Part shown: positions 1-7,260 of the stretch, piece by piece
Numbering within the stretch: the stretch's first letter is position 1
Layout: each line of letters opens with the position of its first letter
Origin: a virus
Strand: one strand, 5' to 3'
IMG/VR virus record: IMGVR_UViG_3300037294_000436
Location: 1 to 35,349 of that record
DNA length: 35,349 nt
The notes under the pieces: model-generated
Databases searched by the model: none
Seen by the model: the letters and a program-made list of their open reading frames with translations, nothing else
What the model was told of the DNA's origin: nothing
Program-made: the position numbers and the translations under genes

Positions 1-2
1 GG

Positions 3-113
3 GCTGCACATTCTGCCAGAGGCATGATCTCGGGCGGGTTAAAAAAGAAGCTCGGCTTTGAGGTCTCCACGACTTCTGACGAGCTGCGCGGTCGAGTTTA
101 TCACATCCGGTAA
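3..113 (+). CDS. DUF3489 protein, C-terminal part only
   Basis: The open frame runs in from the left edge and stops with TAA at 111-113. Its 36 residues contain RGMISGGLKKKLGF followed by RGRVYHI, which is the conserved end of DUF3489 domain proteins (small winged-helix-like proteins common in alphaproteobacterial mobile DNA). The first complete codon is Ala; the partial codon before it fits the Trp of the usual GW-x-x-H-S-x-RG block. The N-terminal half is missing here, but a DUF3489 N-terminus lies at the other end of the window (35184 onward) on the same strand, so both are probably parts of one gene. Function is unknown; DNA binding is a guess from the fold. Family assignment is fairly sure from the motif alone. 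Confidence 0.7.
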   Translation, partial: AAHSARGMISGGLKKKLGFEVSTTSDELRGRVYHIR

Positions 114-260
114 TCAATATGATGGGCTTAACAGGCCGCTCCTGTCGATATGTTGATGCAGTCTTGCAAATCGAAAACTGACAGCGGATAAAAGTCGAGG
201 GGTTATCGCCTGTTAACCTTCCTAAGTTGCGGCCTGCTCGCCGCAATTTTTCCCAACTCT

Positions 261-287
261 GGACCAGCTTAGGCTGGTCCTTTTTTT
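261..287 (+). terminator. Intrinsic terminator after the DUF3489 gene
   Basis: A perfect 8-bp stem (GGACCAGC / GCTGGTCC) with a TTAG loop is followed by seven T. It acts for plus-strand transcription, i.e. the small-gene/DUF3489 operon. The T run touches the stop codon of the converging DUF7220 gene. The minus-strand side of the hairpin has no T run, so it is one-directional. Confidence 0.85.
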
Positions 288-498
288 ATTGGCGATCGAT
301 CCCAGCGAACAGCCTGCGCAGGGCATAGCCACGGATTAACGATATTGAGGTGAAAACCAAACCCAGGGCAAGATTGTCATCAAGGCTTGGGTGCAAGCCG
401 AACCATGGGAACACAATGATCTGCGTGACGATGGCCAGCACATAGCCCACCGCGACATTGGTGATGGCCTCTATCAGTGATCGGCGGCGAGACTGCAT
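286..498 (-). CDS. DUF7220 family small membrane protein
   Basis: This 70-residue protein begins MQSRRRSLIEAITNVAVGY and has two hydrophobic segments (about residues 13-30 and 42-58) around a short polar stretch, then a basic end (ALRRLF). The pattern QSRxxSLxEAxxNVxVGY is that of DUF7220, a family seen next to phage methyltransferase or terminase genes; no function is established. I chose the ATG at 498 because it overlaps the stop of the upstream methyltransferase as TGATG, a sign of translational coupling. The longer open frame upstream lies inside the methyltransferase gene and is not protein-like. It may be an inner-membrane accessory of the phage; a holin role is possible but unsupported. 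Confidence 0.75.
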   Translation of the reverse strand: MQSRRRSLIEAITNVAVGYVLAIVTQIIVFPWFGLHPSLDDNLALGLVFTSISLIRGYALRRLFAGIDRQ

Positions 499-1760
499 CA
501 CGCGGTCAGCCGATGCGATTTGAGTGCCCCGAAGGTCTCTCCACTTTCTGCCAAAACAGCCTCTTTGCCAGTAAAGGCCTGCCAGCGCTCGATTGCTACA
601 TCGACATAGGCCGGGTTCAACTCGATCCCGTAACACACCCGCCCTGTGGTCTCGGCCGCAATCAGCGTGGTGCCGGACCCCATGAAGGGTTCAAACACGG
701 CCTGACCGGGGCTTGAGTTGTTCAGGATCGGGCGTCGCATGCATTCCACCGGCTTTTGGGTGCCGTGGACGGTGTCCGCATCCTGATCCTTGTTTGCGAT
801 CTGCCAGAGCGTCGTCTGTTTGCGATCGCCCGCCCAGTGGCCCTTGCCGGTCTTCTTCACTGCATACCAACAAGGTTCATGCTGCCAGTGATAATCGCCA
901 CGGCTCAGCACCAGCCGGTCCTTTGCCCAGATGATCTGCGACCGGATGTTGAAGCCCGACGCCACCAAGCTCTCGGCCACCTCTCCCGCATGTAGTGCAC
1001 CGTGCCAAACATAGGCGACTTCACCAGGGAACAGCGACCAAGCCTCGCGCCAGTCAGCGCGGTCATCATTCAGTACCTTGCCAGTGCGCTTGGTCTTGGC
1101 TGCACCCGCCTGATTGCGCCAAGAGGGATCGTACTCCACGCCATAGGGCGGATCGGTGACCATCAGCAGCGGCTTCACATTACCCAGCAGCCGACCGACC
1201 ACGTCAGCGGACGTGCTGTCGCCGCAGATCAGCCGGTGCGACCCCAGCTTCCACAGATCGCCCGCCACCGATACCGGCGTGACCGGTGGTTCGGGAATGT
1301 CGTCTTCGCCCTCAACTGGCCCGTCGCCGCCCAGCGCATCTGGATCGCGCAGCAGCGCATCCAGATCTTCGTCAGTAATCCCGAGCAGCGACAGGTCGAA
1401 ATCCTCAGCCAGCAGCCCTGCAATCTCGTCGCGCAGGATGGCCTCGTCCCATTCCCCCATCTCGGTTAATTTGTTGTCGGCGATGCGGTAGGCGCGGCGT
1501 TCCGCTTCGTCGAGATGCCCAAGCCGGATCACCGGCACGTCTGTCAGCCCCAGCATCGTGGCAGCTAGTATCCGGCCGTGGCCCGCAATCAACTCACCAT
1601 CGTCCGCCACCATGCAGGGTACGGTCCAGCCGAACTTCGCCATGCTTGCGGCGATCTTGGCCACCTGATCGTCACCGTGGATTTTGGCGTTGTGGGCGTA
1701 GGGCCGCAGCCGATCAATCGGCCACGTCTCGATCTCGCTTGGTGCGAAGACAAGGTCCAT
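498..1760 (-). CDS. ParB-like domain / DNA methyltransferase fusion
   Basis: The product has 420 residues. Residues 10-100 form a ParB/Srx-like nuclease-fold domain (RPYAHNAKIH, then GELIAGHGRILAA, then ADNKLTE). A linker of about 60 acidic and proline-rich residues leads to an S-adenosylmethionine-dependent amino-methyltransferase: catalytic DPPYG at 203-207, HGTQKP near 332-337, and the cofactor loop FMGSGTT at 359-365. Catalytic motif before cofactor motif is the beta-class order of N6-adenine or N4-cytosine methylases. No restriction enzyme lies beside it, so it is an orphan phage methylase, probably guarding phage DNA or marking packaging or replication sites; the target sequence cannot be read from here. 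The ATG at 1760 is chosen because the family begins close to the ETWPIDRLRPY block. An upstream TTG at 1853 would start inside the T tract of a terminator. Confidence 0.9.
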   Translation of the reverse strand: MDLVFAPSEIETWPIDRLRPYAHNAKIHGDDQVAKIAASMAKFGWTVPCMVADDGELIAGHGRILAATMLGLTDVPVIRLGHLDEAERRAYRIADNKLTEMGEWDEAILRDEIAGLLAEDFDLSLLGITDEDLDALLRDPDALGGDGPVEGEDDIPEPPVTPVSVAGDLWKLGSHRLICGDSTSADVVGRLLGNVKPLLMVTDPPYGVEYDPSWRNQAGAAKTKRTGKVLNDDRADWREAWSLFPGEVAYVWHGALHAGEVAESLVASGFNIRSQIIWAKDRLVLSRGDYHWQHEPCWYAVKKTGKGHWAGDRKQTTLWQIANKDQDADTVHGTQKPVECMRRPILNNSSPGQAVFEPFMGSGTTLIAAETTGRVCYGIELNPAYVDVAIERWQAFTGKEAVLAESGETFGALKSHRLTA

Positions 1761-1844
1761 GGGGCGGTTCTCGTTTGGGGCAGAGCGGACATGCCGATAC
1801 ACGCGGGCAACATTGCCAGCGACAGGATCGGGTCCGCGATGTGA

Positions 1845-1882
1845 GAAAAACAAAAACGCCCGCGAGGTATATCCTCCGGGCG
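1845..1882 (-). terminator. Intrinsic terminator upstream of the methyltransferase gene
   Basis: Read on the minus strand, a stem of about ten pairs with one bulged base (CGCCCGGAGG against CCTCGCGGGCG, loop ATATA) is followed by TTTTTGTTTTT. It would stop transcripts arriving from the right (early operon read-through, or antisense through the acyltransferase) about 85 bp before the methyltransferase start. It could also be an attenuator in the methyltransferase leader. Confidence 0.75.
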
Positions 1883-1930
1883 CAAATCTTCGATGATCAA
1901 GGGGTACGTCAAGGGGGCTAGAAAAGTCAA

Positions 1931-2608
1931 TCTGATTTTTGTTTTGAATCAGCGGGTTCTACAAAGCCCAAAACACGCTACCGCTGGGCTGGCTTCCAAC
2001 ACTGGCCAGACTGGCTAGGTTTTGGCCAAGGTGGATTCTTGACTAAACCACTCAAGAATCCACCTTGAGAGCCAGCTTCATACTCCCAAACCTCTGTAAT
2101 ATAATCATTTTAATTTCGCTGCTGGCCAAGGTGGCTTCCAAGTGGATTCCCCGGTGAAAAAGCCACGCGCTAGCGAAATGGCGCGCTGCGCCCCCCCGTA
2201 TACGAATAGAGCCCGGGAGGAACCATGGGAGGGGGGAGTATGCTCCTCTCCGTTTCAAGGGCGTGACGGCTGCATGCCATGACCGAACGTGACCATCCTA
2301 TCGCTCGCGACTATCTGGGCTACAAGAGCCGGTCGCGAAGCCAATCAGCCAGTTCTGTTTCAGAGGGGCTTGAGGCTGCTCTTGTACGCAAGACGCGCTG
2401 AACACCGCGACCGAGGATTTTTGATAGGGAGAAGGACGCAAAGCTGATCGCTCTGGCATGCTCTCAACCTCCCGAAGGCTATGCGCGCTTCCACCCGTCT
2501 GCGCGACCAAAGACACCGCTCAGGGCGAAAAACACTTGATCAATTGGCCCAGTCAAGCTTTGTTGCCGACAAACCGAATGCCGCTTGGGAAATGTCGGAT
2601 TAGACAAA
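1931..2608. other. Gene-free region with repeats and G/C-runs
   Basis: I see no convincing gene in these 678 bases. They hold the 15-bp inverted repeat at 2028-2066, two copies of GGCCAAGGTGG exactly 100 bp apart (2024 and 2124), an imperfect dyad around 2229-2253 (a G-rich run facing CTCCTCTCC), and a run of seven C near 2190 followed by the palindrome GTATAC. A 40-codon plus-strand frame (ATG 2279 to TGA 2401) has no clear ribosome site and no recognisable product. The region lies between the early operon and the methyltransferase-terminase block, where packaging or replication control sites would be reasonable, but nothing here proves that. Confidence 0.4.
2028..2066. repeat. 15-bp perfect inverted repeat
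   Basis: AAGGTGGATTCTTGA at 2028-2042 is matched by its exact complement at 2052-2066, with a 9-base spacer. Neither side is followed by a T run, so it is not a standard terminator. The left arm overlaps the GGCCAAGGTGG repeat that recurs 100 bp downstream. It could be a protein-binding dyad or a structured DNA site. Confidence 0.8.
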
Positions 2609-2623
2609 ACTACGTTACGTAGT
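2609..2623. promoter_or_regulatory. Dyad upstream of the acyltransferase gene
   Basis: ACTACGT-T-ACGTAGT is a perfect palindrome with 7-bp arms and one central base, ending 26 bp before the acyltransferase ATG. Position and symmetry fit an operator controlling this cargo gene. No regulator can be assigned. Confidence 0.45.
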
Positions 2624-3203
2624 CGATGCTGTCACAGCAGGGGTAATAAATGATAAATACGCTCCAAGCTGGACGCTTTCTGGCTGCTATGGCGGTCGTG
2701 TTCCACCATGCTGTCATCAGCGTAACTGCCTTCGTAGAAACGCCACCAAAACTTGCGCAGGCCGTGCTGGAATACGGATATCTTGGAGTTGACTTCTTTT
2801 TTGTTTTATCAGGATTCATAATCCATTTCACAATGAATCTAAAACCGAGGCCAGCGACGCAGTTTGCGATTGATCGCCTTGGCAGAATACTTTTGCCTTA
2901 CTGGCCAATTGGTGTTGCCCTCGCGTTGGCTTACACTTTGCTTCCGTCTTTAAGCGATAGTGGCCGGGAGTGGAGTTGGGTTTCCACACTTACGTTGTTT
3001 CCAACGGAGCTGCCACCCGCACTCAGTGTGGCATGGACCTTACAACATGAACTTGTTTTTTATCTTTTGTATGCAGTACTCTTCTTCTCGAACAAAATTG
3101 TGATTGGACTGTTATTATGGGCCTTGGGGATCGTCGCCTTTTATATTTTTGGGGCGCCGGAATTTCCACTGCTGAGGATGGTGTTTGCTCCAATAAATTT
3201 TGA

Positions 3204-3219
3204 GGAACGTCTGAAAAAC
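3204..3219 (+). repeat. Left terminal inverted repeat of the IS5-family element
   Basis: GGAACGTCTGAAAAAC directly follows target duplication TTGA (3200-3203). It matches the inward-reading right end at 14 of 16 positions. Confidence 0.9.
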
Positions 3220-3275
3220 CTCCCGATTTTCTCCTGATCTGATAGACTTCGGCAATGCAACGAGGAGCCCTTCCG

Positions 3276-4232
3276 ATGCCGAAACAGCCCGCCTTTCCCG
3301 GTCTTCGCGATGCGATGAAGAAGAAGGTTACGCGGCGGGAGCGGTTCCTGGCGGAGATGGATGCGGCGGTGCCCTGGGGTCGTCTGCTAGCGCTGATCAC
3401 GCCACATTACCCGAAGACCGGGCTGAAGGGAGGGCGCCCGCCGATGCCGCTGGAGACTATGCTGCGGGTGTATTTCCTCCAGAACTGGTATGCGCTGAGC
3501 GACCCGATGGCCGAAGAGACGCTCTATGACAGCGAGGCGATGCGACGGTTCGCGGGGATCGAACTGGGCGACGACCGCATCCCCGACGAGACCACGATCC
3601 TCAACTTCCGCCACCTGCTGGAGCGTCATGGCCTGACCGAGGCGATCTTCGCGGACGTGAACGCGCACCTTGCCGACAAGGGGATCACCCTGCGCTCGGG
3701 GACCTTGGTCGATGCGACCATCATCGACGCGCCGTCCTCGACGAAGAACAAGGCCAGGGCGCGCGATCCCGAGATGTCATCCACGAAGAAGGGCAACGAC
3801 TGGTATTTCGGCATGAAAGCACACATCGGCGTGGATGTGGACAGCGGCGTGACCCACAGCCTCGAGACCTCGACGGCGAAGCTGCACGACAGCCAGGTAT
3901 GGGACGAACTGCTGCATGGTGATGAAACCTCTGTCTGGGCGGACAAGGGCTATGTCAGCGCCGAGCGCGAAGAAGCGTTCAAGGCGCCGGGCAAGATCTG
4001 GGGTGTCATGCGCAAGGCGCCGAAGGGTAGCCCACTGCATCCCCTCGACGCGCGCATCAACCGGACCATCGCGATGGTTAGGGCTAAGGTTGAGCATCCG
4101 TTCCGGGTGATCAAGCGTCAGTTTGGCCATGTTAAGACCCGCTACCGCGGCTTGGCCAAAAACCGCGCCCAACTCTTCACGCTGTTCGCACTCGGCAACC
4201 TGTTCCTGGTGCGAAGGAGGCTGATGGCATGA
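3276..4232 (+). CDS. IS5-family transposase
   Basis: This 318-residue DDE transposase mobilises the surrounding element. The catalytic triad is visible: D146 in GTLVDATII, D223 in VWADKGY, and E273 in VRAKVEHPF, followed by RVIKRQFG and KTRYRGL as in the IS5 group. The block KKGNDWYFGMKAHIGVD (172-188) is also typical. Length and all motifs are those of an intact enzyme. I chose the ATG at 3276 because GAGGAG lies nine bases upstream; an ATG seven codons earlier overlaps that ribosome site. The T-K-N-K and D-P-E-M-S-S-T-K-K-G blocks place it close to IS5 itself rather than the IS1031 or IS427 groups. Confidence 0.95.
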   Translation: MPKQPAFPGLRDAMKKKVTRRERFLAEMDAAVPWGRLLALITPHYPKTGLKGGRPPMPLETMLRVYFLQNWYALSDPMAEETLYDSEAMRRFAGIELGDDRIPDETTILNFRHLLERHGLTEAIFADVNAHLADKGITLRSGTLVDATIIDAPSSTKNKARARDPEMSSTKKGNDWYFGMKAHIGVDVDSGVTHSLETSTAKLHDSQVWDELLHGDETSVWADKGYVSAEREEAFKAPGKIWGVMRKAPKGSPLHPLDARINRTIAMVRAKVEHPFRVIKRQFGHVKTRYRGLAKNRAQLFTLFALGNLFLVRRRLMA

Positions 4233-4358
4233 GGACGAGTCTGCCCGAAAACCGCCAGACCTCCTCAACGGCGGGCCTGAAAGCACCAGACCAGCCACAA
4301 AAAGCCCGTCTCGCGGCGGCCGAGCCGATCAGGCAACCATCTTGGCGCAGCCGAAGCC

Positions 4359-4374
4359 GTTAATCAGACGTTCC
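4359..4374 (-). repeat. Right terminal inverted repeat of the IS5-family element
   Basis: Read on the minus strand it is GGAACGTCTGATTAAC. It is followed on the plus strand by the second TTGA target copy at 4375-4378. Confidence 0.9.
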
Positions 4375-4823
4375 TTGAGTTCATAGCAGGTGTCGCTGCT
4401 GCGTCTCTCTTTTTATCTAATCGCTCAATCCCAGCAGCTTGGTCGATCATTGTGGCAACTGCGTTTCTCTTGAGTTTCTTACTGCTGGGTGCCAATCGAA
4501 GTGAAAGCTGGTTAATTGGCTTTTCTATTGCATCATTATTGCCATTTCTATGTAAACTTGAAGTGGCAGGTTTTTTTGTTGTTCCTCGTTGGCTTGTGTT
4601 TGGTGGGGCAGCATCTTACGCGATTTATCTCACCCATAATCCCCTTCTGTCGTTTACGTCACGCATCTTGGGCTCCACTGACTTGGGTTGGATAATCGCT
4701 CTTGCGCTTTCGGCGATTTTATGTGGCGCATTTGGCGTTGCATATTACATGCTGTTAGAAAGACCAATCATGCGTTTTTACAAGCAACGGCAAGAAAAAT
4801 TAGCTTCAGCAAAGCCTATTTAA

Positions 4824-5120
4824 TCTATCTTCCAGTACTATTCCTTAAGTACGTACTGGGATTGACGTTTGAAGTGGCAGTGAGGATTTTGCGCATTTCA
4901 ACAAGGCAGATTACAAATCGTGACCGTTTGGCGAAGTAAATCCGGTCTAGAGCGACTTGCTCTTTTGTTCCCCCCAGTCATTCCCCGCCATGAAGCACAA
5001 ATCGTGCAGGCTGGTTGGTATTCCGCTGCTGACTTCGCTCTGTCAAGGCTCGCTTCGAAGGCGTCGCGGTCATTCAAGATCATGCAGTACCCCGTCAATC
5101 CCATAAAAGCTGAGGTTTAA
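4824..5120. other. Gene-free spacer between acyltransferase and early operon
   Basis: These 297 bases lie between two converging genes. A 66-codon plus-strand frame (4920-5120) and a 68-codon minus-strand frame (4898-5104) overlap here, but neither has a ribosome site, recognisable motif or phage-like composition. I see no T-tailed hairpin closing either flanking gene. Confidence 0.4.
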
Positions 5121-5849
5121 TCAAGGATCGCGTCGGCGATCGGCCAGCTGTACCCAAGGCAGGGCTTTTGGCATCGTTTCAGTCACCTTTACCTCCCGCA
5201 GCATCCCGCCCGTCACCAAGCCATCCCGCACCCAATTCAGCGCGACCCACCAATCCTCATAGCCGCATCGAGCGGAGGCTATCTGTTCCGGATGGGGCCG
5301 CCAGGTCACAGGACAGGCCCGAATGTCGACCGTCCGCCATTTCCCTTTGACCAGAATGCGCTCGGTTCCAACAACAACGCTGACAGCGCGATCACCATGC
5401 CGGTTCCGCTTTATGTCGACCGGCACACAGCGCGGCACAGCGCCTGGCATCCAGTCCGGGGTCAGCCCAGCGCGCGCGAGCTCTGCGACGCGGATCGCCA
5501 TGCGGATCCCGCCAAGGCTGTCAGGCATGCCTGCCACTGTGGCAGCGATCACCTCAGCATCCTCGTGGGTGCAGCTGCCGATCTTGTGCTGTCCACCGTC
5601 TACTTTGCAGCCCAGCGCCGCGCGTTGCATCAGGACGTATTCGAGACCAAAGCCAACCCCTTGCCCACGCTCGGGGTCCGGTGGCTCTGGAAGCTCCAGT
5701 TGCGCCTGTTCCTTGCCGAAGGCCCATTCCAGCGCCTGCTGCACGCTCATCACGCGCTTGGCTCGGCCCTGCTTGGCGTGCGATTGCTGTCCTGTTTCGG
5801 GAGCGCGCCTGCTTGTCTGCCCATGGAGCCTGCGATCAAACCTACTCAT
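5121..5849 (-). CDS. Conserved phage protein of unknown function, last gene of the early operon
   Basis: The product is a soluble protein of 242 residues with no signal peptide or membrane segment. After a basic N-terminus it has an acidic/proline stretch (ELPEPPDPE), a central block (THEDAEVIAATVAGMPDSLGG, then RVAELARAGLTPDWMPG) and a C-terminal block rich in Trp and Arg (ACPVTWRPHP, then YEDWWVALNWVRDGL). I recall similar proteins from Rhodobacteraceae prophages, annotated only as hypothetical. The ATG at 5849 overlaps the stop of the initiator gene as ATGA; the longer frame upstream is a shadow of that gene. Being last in the early operon, just before the late region in the circular order, it could regulate late transcription. 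That is inference from position, not from any motif. Confidence 0.75.
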   Translation of the reverse strand: MSRFDRRLHGQTSRRAPETGQQSHAKQGRAKRVMSVQQALEWAFGKEQAQLELPEPPDPERGQGVGFGLEYVLMQRAALGCKVDGGQHKIGSCTHEDAEVIAATVAGMPDSLGGIRMAIRVAELARAGLTPDWMPGAVPRCVPVDIKRNRHGDRAVSVVVGTERILVKGKWRTVDIRACPVTWRPHPEQIASARCGYEDWWVALNWVRDGLVTGGMLREVKVTETMPKALPWVQLADRRRDP

Positions 5850-6868
5850 AGCGCGCCTCGGGCGCGCAGCCGCTCGGTGGTCACCAGCCCCCGCTCCAGC
5901 ATGGCTGCGCACATGGCGTTGCTGATCATGCTGGCGGGCAGATATTCGTCGGAGTTGACCTTGGCAGCATAAAACGTGGCCAGCTCATCCGGGTTAGGCG
6001 GTGGCTTTCCTTGGCCCTTGCGGCTGCGCTTGGCTTTCTGCGTCCGGCCAGCTGCCGCCATCTGGGCATCGCGCTGGGCTGCGCGTTCCATGAACCGATC
6101 CAGCGCCTTGGGCCCATCTGGTGGGACAGGATGATCCTGCCTCGTCTCAGCTGCGATCTGGATGATCCGATCCTCGGACAATCCGAGGTCCTCGCTCCAG
6201 CGACGAATGTGCAACCGCGCGGGCTCGCCCTGCCACCAGGCCGGAAGGCTGGCATCGGCAGCAAAGCCCAGCGCCCCGAGCAGTTTGCCAAAGAAAATCT
6301 CAAAACTTGAATCTCGCGTCTGCGCGTCCTCCTCCTCCTTTACTGGTTTACTTAAAGGTTCCCTTACAAGGTTAGTGTCCGGATTCCGGACACGGCTTTG
6401 GTCATTTTCCGGACACGGGTCGGGGCAAAATCCGGACACGGCTTCCGCATCAATTCCGTGTCCGAATTCTGGACACGGCTCACCCGAAATGGGAACATCG
6501 GGGTCTATTCTAGCGGCCATTTCTGCGTCAAAGCCGATGGGCGCATTCCCGTGTCCGGTTTCCGGACATGGAGCCACATCAGCAGGTGTGAAGCCCGGCT
6601 CGAACCCCAAGATGTAGCGGGTTTGCATCTGGCGTTTGGTCACCGGGTCAATGCGGGGGACACGGCGCAACAAGCCTGTGGCCTCCAGCTGTCCGAGATG
6701 TTCATTCAAAGTTGATCGGCTGATCTCGCAATCATCGGCCAGCCGCACCTGTGAGGGAAAGCAGCCATAATCCGGATTGAATCGATCGCAGAGATGCCAG
6801 AGCACGATTTTGGTGGTCGGTTTTAAACCGCGCTGCTTGATTGCCCAATTGGTGGCTTCATGGCTCAT
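5846..6868 (-). CDS. Phage replication initiator-like protein with winged-helix N-terminus
   Basis: The 340-residue product starts SHEATNWAIKQRGLKPTTK, a typical opening of phage O-like or plasmid replication proteins with a helix-turn-helix domain. Residues 16-70 form the winged helix (KIVLWHLCDRFNPDYGCFPSQ, then CEISRSTLNEHLGQLEATGLL). The middle (about 100-190) is low-complexity and contains CPETGHG/CPEFGHG-type repeats, because this part of the gene carries iteron-like DNA repeats. The C-terminal third has an acidic and then a basic region. By analogy with lambda O it would bind the repeats and recruit host helicase, but no helicase domain is present. It overlaps the nuclease gene upstream and the next gene downstream by ATGA. 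Confidence 0.8.
   Translation of the reverse strand: MSHEATNWAIKQRGLKPTTKIVLWHLCDRFNPDYGCFPSQVRLADDCEISRSTLNEHLGQLEATGLLRRVPRIDPVTKRQMQTRYILGFEPGFTPADVAPCPETGHGNAPIGFDAEMAARIDPDVPISGEPCPEFGHGIDAEAVSGFCPDPCPENDQSRVRNPDTNLVREPLSKPVKEEEDAQTRDSSFEIFFGKLLGALGFAADASLPAWWQGEPARLHIRRWSEDLGLSEDRIIQIAAETRQDHPVPPDGPKALDRFMERAAQRDAQMAAAGRTQKAKRSRKGQGKPPPNPDELATFYAAKVNSDEYLPASMISNAMCAAMLERGLVTTERLRARGAL
6375..6569. repeat. Iteron-like array inside the initiator gene, putative replication origin
   Basis: The 9-bp unit TCCGGACAC or its complement occurs eight times, some with one mismatch. It forms three 19-bp dyads (6375-6393 perfect; 6458-6476 and 6551-6569 with one mismatch) and two single copies (6408-6416 and 6431-6439). 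The dyads share the same geometry, 9 + 1 + 9. The array sits in the middle of the initiator coding region, as the lambda origin sits inside gene O. The encoded peptide repeats (CPExGHG) look like a by-product of conserved DNA. AT-rich sequence follows at 6330-6375 (cttaaaggttcccttacaag), a possible melting region. Confidence 0.7.
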
Positions 6869-7260
6869 GGTGCTGCCCTCCCAACATGGGCAGCGATGCG
6901 CGAAGTGAACCCATGATCGGCCAGCGCGCCCAGCGCGTTATCAAGCGAGCGTACCAAGGCCCAACCAAAGCCCTGCGCCAGCACAGCGTCGCGAAACGCC
7001 TCCTGCGCTGGGCTAAGCTTGCCCTTGAGCGATTTCAGCTCCAAAAACAGCACGCGCCCGTCACAAAGGATCACCAGATCGGCAAAGCCGGGATGAACGC
7101 CCATGCCGACTAGAATCGCTTGGCGCTTGGCACCGCGCGGGCCTGCTTCGGTGACCTCATTGACGCAGTGTTGGATTATCGCACCTTTGGGCAAAGCGAA
7201 GCGCAAAGCCACGACGACAGCGCGCTGCAGATCAGCCTCGGGAGTACCACGCCGCTTCAT
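6865..7260 (-). CDS. VRR-NUC domain nuclease
   Basis: This 131-residue stand-alone VRR-NUC protein is of the PD-(D/E)XK endonuclease superfamily. Visible motifs are an N-terminal Glu in GTPEADLQ (E8), the block GVHPGFADLVIL with D61, LFLELKS with E74 and K76, and LSPAQ with Q86. This is the complete active-site set, and the length is normal for phage members. Such proteins cut branched or otherwise structured DNA and are frequent in phage replication modules. It is embedded in the early operon, overlapping the genes on both sides by ATGA, which fits a role in processing replication or recombination intermediates. The exact substrate is unknown. Confidence 0.9.
   Translation of the reverse strand: MKRRGTPEADLQRAVVVALRFALPKGAIIQHCVNEVTEAGPRGAKRQAILVGMGVHPGFADLVILCDGRVLFLELKSLKGKLSPAQEAFRDAVLAQGFGWALVRSLDNALGALADHGFTSRIAAHVGRAAP

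Larger units (their letters stand above)
3204..4374 (+). mobile_element. IS5-family insertion sequence (1171 bp)
   Basis: The ends are a 16-bp imperfect terminal inverted repeat: GGAACGTCTGAAAAAC on the left and GGAACGTCTGATTAAC (read inward) on the right, 14 of 16 identical. The flanks carry a 4-bp direct repeat, TTGA at 3200-3203 and TTGA at 4375-4378, the duplication length known for the IS5 family. It contains one intact transposase gene in the same direction as the acyltransferase it interrupts. Intact ends, exact duplication and a precisely restorable host gene point to a recent insertion. Confidence 0.95.
2650..4823 (+). pseudogene. Acyltransferase family 3 gene split by an insertion sequence
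   Basis: The 5' part (2650-3203) encodes about 184 residues, starting with the family's Q-A-G-R-F-x-A block and FHH at 18-20, then several membrane segments. The 3' part (4379-4823) encodes about 147 further residues of membrane helices with the typical LTHNPLL motif. Between them sits an IS5-family element with a 4-bp target duplication. Removing the element and one TTGA copy joins 2650-3203 to 4379-4823 in one frame of 999 nt (332 residues), the usual size for integral-membrane O-acyltransferases that acetylate O-antigen, exopolysaccharide or similar sugars. The start has GGGG six bases upstream. The gene is visibly richer in A+T than its neighbours, as cargo genes often are. As it stands the protein ends about 11 residues into the element, after residue 195, and is probably inactive. 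Confidence 0.9.

Noticed and set aside
1761-1853. Longer start (TTG 1853) for the methyltransferase gene
   Set aside because: It would begin in the T tract of an intrinsic terminator, and the added 31 residues do not resemble the family N-terminus.
2052-2258. 68-codon minus-strand frame
   Set aside because: Overlaps the inverted repeat and G/C-runs; no ribosome site or recognisable motif.
2279-2401. 40-codon plus-strand frame MTERDHPIARDYLGYKSRSR
   Set aside because: Locally protein-like but no ribosome site and no recognised family; left as a note in the gene-free region.
5292-5972. 226-codon plus-strand frame opposite the last early gene
   Set aside because: Antisense to two coupled early-operon genes; composition is that of a shadow frame.
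6375-6569. Repeats read as a CRISPR array
   Set aside because: Units are 9 bp, partly palindromic and irregularly spaced, and lie inside an open coding frame; no cas genes are present.
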